Origin: Zea mays
Taxonomy: Eukaryota > Streptophyta > Magnoliopsida > Poales > Poaceae
Assembly (NCBI RefSeq): GCF_902167145.1
Contig: NC_050105.1
Coordinates: forward strand, 141,469,988-141,533,987
Reading direction: 5' to 3'
DNA length: 64,000 bases
The notes under the pieces are model-generated. The model saw nothing but the letters and a program-made list of their open reading frames with translations. It searched no databases and was not told the origin of the DNA. Numbering within the stretch: position 1 is the first letter of the stretch; each line of letters opens with the position of its first letter. Made by a program: the position numbers and the translations under genes. Of the stretch, positions 58,079 to 64,000 are shown one piece after another.

Positions 58079-58573
58079 TGAGAGCACCTAGAGGGGGGGG
58101 GGTGAATAGGTGATCCTGTAAACTTCAAAACTTAAGCCACAAAACTTTGATTAAGTGTTAGCACAGTTAATGCCAAGTGGCTGGAGAGAAGATCTTGCAC
58201 AATATGATAATCACAAGGAGTTCAACACAGAGAAGACACAGTGATTTATCACGTGGTTCGGCCAAGTACAAAACTTGCCTACTCCACGTTGTGGCGTCCC
58301 AACGGACGGGAGTTGCACTCAACTCCTCTCAAGTGATCCAATGATCAACTTGAATACCACAGTGTTATGCTTTTCCTTTCAATATCCCATTTGCGAGGAA
58401 TCTCCACAACTTGGAGTCTCTCACCCTTACACTTGAGATTCACAAAGAAATACGGAGTAAGGGAGAGAAGCAACACACACAAATCCACAGCAAAATGCGC
58501 ACACACACGGCCAAGAATCGAGCTCAAAAGACTATCTCAAAGTTCTCACTAGAACGGAGCTCGAATCACTTAG
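58079..58573 (-). mobile_element. Partial LTR of an older Sirevirus-type element
   Basis: This starts TGAGAGCACCTAGAGGGG, the complement of a Sirevirus LTR 3' end, and runs parallel to the first 500 bases of the next LTR with clear divergence (for example CACACACGGCCAAGAATCG near 58503). It is cut off at 58573, where Sirevirus B starts. The rest should lie beyond the right end of Sirevirus B, outside the window. Confidence 0.75.
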
Positions 58574-59850
58574 TGAGAGCACCTAGAGGGGGGGGGTGAA
58601 TAGGTGATCCTGTAAAAGTTCAAAACTTAAGCCACAAAAACTTGTTAAGAGTTAGCACAAGTATGGCCAAGTGGCTAGAGAGAACTCAAAACACGATAAC
58701 CACAAGAAAGCAATCACAGAGTTGACACGGTGGTTATCCCGTGGTTCGGCCAAGTACAAAACTTGCCTACTCCACGTTGTGGCGTCCCAACGGACGAGAG
58801 TTGCACTCAACTCCTCTCAAGTGATCCAATGATCAACTTGAATACCATGGTGTTTTTCTTTCCTTTGATCTTTTCCCGTTTGCGAGGAATCTCCACAACT
58901 TGGAGTCTCTCGCCCTTACAATTGAGTTCACAAAGAAATACGGAGTAAGGTGGGAATGAGCAACGCACACAAGACTCGAAAATCAGAGCAACAACACGCA
59001 CACAAGTCGCAACAAGAGCTCGCAACGCAACACAAAGAGTTCACAACTCCACAAGAGCTCTATATGCTATCACAATGAAACGAATGCGTGAGATTGATGT
59101 CTTGGTGCTTAGAAGAGTTGTAGGAATGCTTGGTGTTCTCCTCCATGCGCCTAGGGGTCCCTTTTATAGCCCCAAGGCAGCTAGGAGCCGTTGAGAACAA
59201 ATCTGGAAGGCCATCTTTGCCTTCTGTCTCGTGGCGCACCGGACAGTCCGGTGCACACCGGACACTGTCCGGTGCCCGATTTATTTCCATAAACAGCGAA
59301 GCCGACCGTTGCCGACGGTTGCAGATCTGGCGCACCGGACAGTCCGGTGCACACCGGACAGTCCGGTGCTTCCTTCCGACCGTTGGCTCGGCCACGTGTC
59401 GCGCGCCGATCGCGCGGCCGACCGTTGGCCCGGCCGACCGTTGGCTCACCGGACAGTCCGGTGCACACCGGACAGTCCGGTGAATTTTAGCCGAAGTCGC
59501 CGGAGAAACACCCGAGAGCGGCCTCTTCGGCCGAGGCAGCCTGGCGCACCGGACACTGTCCGGTGCACCACCGGACACTGTCCGGTGCACCACCGGACAG
59601 TCCGGTGCCCCAGACCGAAGCAGCCCCTTGGCTGTACACAGCCAAGTCTTCTCTTCTCTTCTTCTATCTGTTTCTAATACTTAGACAAATATATTAGTAC
59701 ACAAAACCAATGTACTAAGGCTTAGAAACATACCTTAACTTGTGATTTGCACTTTGTTCATCCTTGGGCATATTTTCACATTTAAGCACTTGTGTTTGCA
59801 CTCAATCACCAAAATACTTAGAAATGGCCCAAAGGCACATTTCCCTTTCA
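58574..59850 (-). repeat. 3' LTR (minus strand) of Sirevirus B
   Basis: This is a 1277-bp LTR whose complement begins TGAAAGGG and ends GTGCTCTCA. The CACCGGACAGTCCGGTG palindrome cluster is at about 59235-59610, and the minus-strand TATA box lies at about 59161-59168. The arrangement of palindromes differs from Sirevirus A, with an extra CACCACCGGACACTGTCC run near 59560-59605. Confidence 0.92.
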
Positions 59851-60647
59851 ATCTCCCCCTTTTTGGTGATTTATGCCAACACAACATAAAGCAACTAGAA
59901 CAAGTGCAAAATCACTTCAAATAAAAATAAATTTGAGTTTTATTCAATTTTGGCATATATGGATCATCCTTTGCCACCACTTGGTTTGTTTTTGCAAATC
60001 AAACTCAAATCTCTATCTCTAAGTCAAACACACATGTTGAAGCATAAAGAGAGTCATTCCAAAAGAGATTGATCAAAGATTTCAAAAAACTCCCCCTATT
60101 TCCCATAATCAATACTTCTCCCCACAAGAAGCCAACTTTTGACAATAGAGACAATAAGAGACAATAAAAGCTTTTGACAAAACAAAAACTCTATCCTACT
60201 ATTTTCAAAATCTCTCAAGTGGTAGCTGATCCATTTCTTGCTTTGGCCTTTATTTTCTCCCCCTTTGGCATCAAGCACCAAAACGGGATCAATCTTGGCC
60301 TTTTAACCCTATTGCCTCACCAAAGTCTTCAATTAAGAGCAAATGGCAATAAGATTTCATGAGATGAACTTGGAATTAGTTACCCTCTCATCGGAGTGCA
60401 GTGGAAGTCTTTCATGGTCCAAGTCCACCTTTTCCCTTTCAATCCTCCTTCGAGACTAAATCATCAAACTCAAGCACATGGTTAGTCTCAAAGGGTCAAG
60501 TTGTAACACATCTCCCCCTACACATGTGCATCACTTTGCAATGGACTTGTGAGGTCCAGGGAGTGTTTGTACAACTTGAGCACCATAATAAGCAACATAA
60601 TGCAAAAAGGAACATGATCAAAAGCATAACTACATGTATGCTACAAT
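59851..60647 (-). other. Sirevirus B 3' untranslated region and polypurine tract
   Basis: The PPT complement (ATCTCCCCCTTTTT, 59851-59864) lies next to the LTR, with further CTCCCCCT runs near 60090, 60259 and 60511. No reading frame is supported. It corresponds to 29871-30661 of Sirevirus A. Confidence 0.75.
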
Positions 60648-63600
60648 TCAATCCAAGTTCCGCGAATCTAAGACATTTAGCTCACTACGCAGCCTGCAAA
60701 AGGTCTTCTCATCTAGAGGCTTAGTGAAGATATCGGCTAGCTGGTTCTCGGTGCTAACATGAAACACTTCGATATCTCCCTTTTGCTGGTGATCTCTCAA
60801 AAAGTGATGCCGGATGTCTATGTGCTTTGTGCGGCTGTGCTCAACAGGATTCTCCGCCATGCGGATAGCACTCTCATTATCACATAGGAGTGGGACTTTG
60901 CTCAGATTGTAGCCAAAGTCCCTGAGGGTTTGCCTCATCCAAAGTAGTTGCGCGCAACACTGACCTGCGGCAACGTACTCGGCCTCAGCGGTGGATAGGG
61001 CAACGGATGTTTGTTTCTTAGAGTTCCATGACACCAGGGACCTTCCTAAGAATTGGCACGTCCCCGATGTACTCTTCCTATCGACCTTACATCCAGCATA
61101 GTCGGAGTCTGAGTATCCAACTAAGTCAAAGGTAGACCCCTTTGGATACCAGAGCCCGAAGCAAGGCGTAGCAACCAAATATCTAAGAATTCGCTTCACC
61201 GCCACTAAGTGACACTCCTTAGGATCTGATTGAAATCTAGCACACATGCATACGCTAAGCATAATATCCGGTCTACTAGCACATAAGTAAAGCAAAGAGC
61301 CTATCATTGACCGGTATGCTTTTTGATCAACGGACTTACCTCCTTTGTTGAGGTCGGTGTGTCCGTCGGTCCCCATCGGAGTCTTTGCGGGCTTGGCGTC
61401 CTTCATCCCAAACCGCTTTAGTAGATCTTGCGTGTACTTCGTTTGGGAGATGAAGGTGCCGTCCTTGAGTTGCTTCACTTGGAACCCAAGGAAGTAGTTC
61501 AACTCGCCCATCATCGACATCTCAAATTTCTGCGTCATTACCCTGCTAAACTCTTCACAAGACTTTTGGTTAGTAGAACCAAATATTATGTCATCGACAT
61601 AAATTTGGCACACAAACAAATCACCATCGCATGTCTTTGTAAAAAGAGTTGGATCGGCCTTCCCAACCTTGAAAGCATTAGCAAGTAAAAAGTCTCTAAG
61701 GCATTCATACCATGCTCTTGGGGCTTGCTTAAGTCCATAGAGCGCCTTAGAGAGCTTACACACATGGTTGGGGTACCGTTCATCCTCGAAGCCAGGGGGT
61801 TGCTCCACGTACACCTCCTCCTTGATTGGCCCGTTGAGGAAAGCGCTCTTCACATCCATTTGGAACAACCTGAAAGAATGGTGAGCGGCATATGCTAGCA
61901 AGATACGAATGGACTCTAGCCTAGCCACAGGAGCGAAAGTCTCCTCAAAGTCCAAACCTGCGACTTGGGCATAACCTTTTGCCACAAGTCGAGCCTTGTT
62001 CCTCGTCACCACCCCGTGCTCGTCCTGTTTGTTGCGGAACACCCACTTGGTTCCCACAACATTTTGCTTCGGACGAGGCACCAGCGTCCAAACTTCATTG
62101 CGCTTGAAGTTGTTGAGCTCCTCTTGCATGGCCAACACCCAGTCCGGATCTAGCAAGGCCTCTTCTACCCTGAAAGGCTCAATAGAAGAGACAAAGGAGT
62201 AATGTTCACAAAAATTAACTAATCGAGATCGAGTAGTTACTCCCTTGCTAATGTCACCCAGAATTTGATCGACGGGATGATCCCTTTGAATCATCGCTCG
62301 AACTTGGGTTGGAGGTGCCGGTTGCGCTTCGTCCTCCATCGCGTTATCATCTTGTGCTCCCCCTTGATCACACGCCTCCTTTTGATGAACCTGTTCATCG
62401 TCTTGAGTCGGGGGATGCACCATAATTGAGGAAGAGGGTTGATCTTGCTCATCTTGTTCCTGTGGCCGCACTTCTCCAATCGCCATGGTTCGTATAGCGG
62501 CTGTCGGAACATCTTCTTCATCTACATCATCACAATCAACCACTTGCTCTCTTGGAGAGCCATTAGTCTCATCAAATACAACGTCGCTAGAGACTTCAAC
62601 CAAACCCGATGATTTGTTGAAGACTCTATACGCCTTTGTATTTGAGTCATAACCTAATAAAAACCCTTCTACAGCTTTGGGAGCAAATTTAGAATTTCTA
62701 CCCTTCTTCACTAGAATGTAGCATTTACTCCCAAATACACGAAAGTACGATACATTGGGTTTGTTACCGGTTAGAAGCTCATACGACGTCTTCTTGAGGA
62801 GGCGATGAAGGTAGACCCTGTTGATGGCGTGGCAAGCCGTGTTCACGGCTTCCGTCCAAAAGCACTCGGGGGTCTTGAACTCTCCTAGCATCGTCCTCGC
62901 CATGTCGATGAGCGTCCTGTTCTTCCTCTCTACCACACCATTTTGCTGTGGTGTGTAGGGAGCAGAGAACTCGTGCTTGATCCCTTCATCTTCAAGGAAC
63001 TCCTCCACTTGAAAGTTCTTGAATTCGGACCCGTTGTCGCTCCTTATCTTTTTCACTTTGAGCTCAAACTCATTTTGAGCTTTCCTGAGGAAGCGTTTGA
63101 GAGTCCCTTGGGTTTCGGATTTTTCCTGCAAAAAGAACACCCAAGTGAAGCGGGAAAAGTCATCAACAATAACTAAACCATACTTACTCCCTCCTATGCT
63201 CAGATAGGCGACAGGTCCGAAGAGGTCCATATGCAGCAGCTCCAGGGGTCTTGAAGTGGTCATCACGTTCTTGCTGTGATGTGCTCCTCCCACTTGTTTA
63301 CCTGCTTGACAAGCTGCACAAGGTCTATCTTTTTCGAAATGAACATTGGTTAGACCTATTACATGTTCTCCCTTTAGAAGCTTGTGGAGGTTCTTCATCC
63401 CCACATGTGCTAAGCGGCGATGCCACAGCCAGCCCATGCAAGTCTTAGCCATTAAGCATGCATCTAGACCGGCCTCTTCTTTTGCAAAATCAACTAAATA
63501 AAGTTTGCCGTCTAATACACCCTTAAAAGCTAGTGAACCATCACTTCTTCTAAAGACAGACACATCTACATTTGTAAATAGACAATTATACCCCATATGA

Positions 63601-63854
63601 CATAATTGACTCACAGAAAGCAGATTATATCCAAGAGACTCAACTAAAAACACATTAGATATGGAGTGCTCATTAGAAATTGCAATTTTACCTAAACCTT
63701 TTACCTTGCCTTGATTCCCATCACCGAATATAATTGAATCTTGGGAATCTTTATTCTTGACGTAGGAGGTGAACATCTTCTTCTCCCCCGTCATATGGTT
63801 TGTGCATCCGCTGTCGATAATCCAGCTTGAACCCCCGGATGCATAAACCTGCAA
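60648..63854 (-). CDS. Sirevirus B Pol, intact frame
   Basis: This is an uninterrupted frame of about 1068 residues: protease ([10 protein letters not shown], near residue 12), integrase zinc site ([13 protein letters not shown]), integrase core ([27 protein letters not shown]), reverse transcriptase ([21 protein letters not shown]) and RNase H ([18 protein letters not shown], then [10 protein letters not shown]). All catalytic motifs that I can recognise are present. There is no ATG at the start of the open frame; like Sirevirus A it begins at an acceptor-like TTTGCCTTGCAG after the gag stop. Whether the element is active cannot be judged, because most of gag and one LTR lie outside the window. 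Confidence 0.94.
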   Translation of the reverse strand: MQVYASGGSSWIIDSGCTNHMTGEKKMFTSYVKNKDSQDSIIFGDGNQGKVKGLGKIAISNEHSISNVFLVESLGYNLLSVSQLCHMGYNCLFTNVDVSVFRRSDGSLAFKGVLDGKLYLVDFAKEEAGLDACLMAKTCMGWLWHRRLAHVGMKNLHKLLKGEHVIGLTNVHFEKDRPCAACQAGKQVGGAHHSKNVMTTSRPLELLHMDLFGPVAYLSIGGSKYGLVIVDDFSRFTWVFFLQEKSETQGTLKRFLRKAQNEFELKVKKIRSDNGSEFKNFQVEEFLEDEGIKHEFSAPYTPQQNGVVERKNRTLIDMARTMLGEFKTPECFWTEAVNTACHAINRVYLHRLLKKTSYELLTGNKPNVSYFRVFGSKCYILVKKGRNSKFAPKAVEGFLLGYDSNTKAYRVFNKSSGLVEVSSDVVFDETNGSPREQVVDCDDVDEEDVPTAAIRTMAIGEVRPQEQDEQDQPSSSIMVHPPTQDDEQVHQKEACDQGGAQDDNAMEDEAQPAPPTQVRAMIQRDHPVDQILGDISKGVTTRSRLVNFCEHYSFVSSIEPFRVEEALLDPDWVLAMQEELNNFKRNEVWTLVPRPKQNVVGTKWVFRNKQDEHGVVTRNKARLVAKGYAQVAGLDFEETFAPVARLESIRILLAYAAHHSFRLFQMDVKSAFLNGPIKEEVYVEQPPGFEDERYPNHVCKLSKALYGLKQAPRAWYECLRDFLLANAFKVGKADPTLFTKTCDGDLFVCQIYVDDIIFGSTNQKSCEEFSRVMTQKFEMSMMGELNYFLGFQVKQLKDGTFISQTKYTQDLLKRFGMKDAKPAKTPMGTDGHTDLNKGGKSVDQKAYRSMIGSLLYLCASRPDIMLSVCMCARFQSDPKECHLVAVKRILRYLVATPCFGLWYPKGSTFDLVGYSDSDYAGCKVDRKSTSGTCQFLGRSLVSWNSKKQTSVALSTAEAEYVAAGQCCAQLLWMRQTLRDFGYNLSKVPLLCDNESAIRMAENPVEHSRTKHIDIRHHFLRDHQQKGDIEVFHVSTENQLADIFTKPLDEKTFCRLRSELNVLDSRNLD

Positions 63855-63861
63855 GGCAAAT

Positions 63862-64000
63862 TTAGGCTTGGGACTTAGGTACCCAACTCTTGTTGGGTCC
63901 TACAAGGTTAGTACAAATTTCCTTAGGGACCCAAATGCAAGTTTTGTCTCCCTTGCATTTTGCCCCTAGCTTCCTAGCAACAATTTTCTTATCCTTTCTA
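63862..64000 (-). CDS. Sirevirus B Gag, C-terminal end only (partial)
   Basis: The last 45 codons of gag read on the minus strand with motifs [15 protein letters not shown] and a final SQA before TAA (63862-63864). They match the end of Sirevirus A Gag closely. The gene continues beyond the window. The pol frame begins eight bases later in another frame. Confidence 0.85.
   Translation of the reverse strand, partial: RKDKKIVARKLGAKCKGDKTCIWVPKEICTNLVGPNKSWVPKSQA

Larger units (their letters stand above)
58574..64000 (-). mobile_element. Sirevirus B (Ty1/copia), minus strand, right end outside the window
   Basis: A full 1277-bp LTR at the left, a PPT next to it, an intact pol and the C-terminal end of gag are visible in the order expected for a minus-strand element. 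It is the same family as Sirevirus A, with pol almost identical. The base pairs before the LTR (CTTAG, 58569-58573) would be the target repeat; the partner is not in the window. Confidence 0.93.

Overview
This is plant nuclear DNA from a large, repeat-rich grass genome. Maize (Zea mays) or a close relative is the best fit. The evidence is nested LTR retrotransposons with 5-bp target duplications, two Sirevirus-type copia elements with CACCGGACTGTCCGGTG-rich LTRs, a CACTA element with TCCCGTCGGCC subterminal repeats, Tourist-type MITEs, and plant genes with introns. There is no operon structure and no prokaryotic feature.

Region by region: (1) 475-19606 is a CACTA DNA transposon flanked by the 3-bp duplication AAT. 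It has two multi-exon genes: a TNP2-type transposase (1673-5189, one in-frame stop) and a Transposase_24-like second gene (5284-7713, three in-frame stops). A chromodomain-bearing Ty3/gypsy element (7852-19134, duplication TTATG) sits inside its 3' part. (2) 20215-20939 is a two-exon gene for a secreted peptide precursor of the RGF/GLV/CLEL family, ending in DYAGPRTHTPSHN. (3) 22313-42686 is a solo LTR (duplication AAATG) split by two later insertions: Sirevirus A (22951-31912, duplication GTACC) and a minus-strand non-autonomous LTR element of a related family (33693-41897, duplication CTCTC) with near-identical 3380-bp LTRs. (4) 42692-44904 holds two Tourist-like MITEs in otherwise featureless sequence. 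(5) 44905-51244 is a decayed or non-autonomous copia element with 269-bp LTRs (duplication GATCG). (6) 53113-53514 (minus) is a single-exon hybrid proline-rich protein with an eight-cysteine domain. (7) 56637-57816 (minus) is the remnant of a second CACTA transposase. (8) 58079-64000 is Sirevirus B (minus, continuing past the window) inserted in an older, related LTR; its pol frame is intact.

Only two ordinary host genes are supported, the RGF-type peptide precursor and the HyPRP. Everything else of note is mobile DNA. The insertion order can be read from the nesting: the CACTA predates its gypsy insert, and the solo LTR predates Sirevirus A and the non-autonomous element. The least ordinary signal is in the gypsy element. 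It has an extra ORF upstream of gag with a possible dsRNA-binding fold and a coiled coil, and splice-acceptor-like sites directly at the ORF1 and gag start codons. All calls are by eye; no database search was possible.
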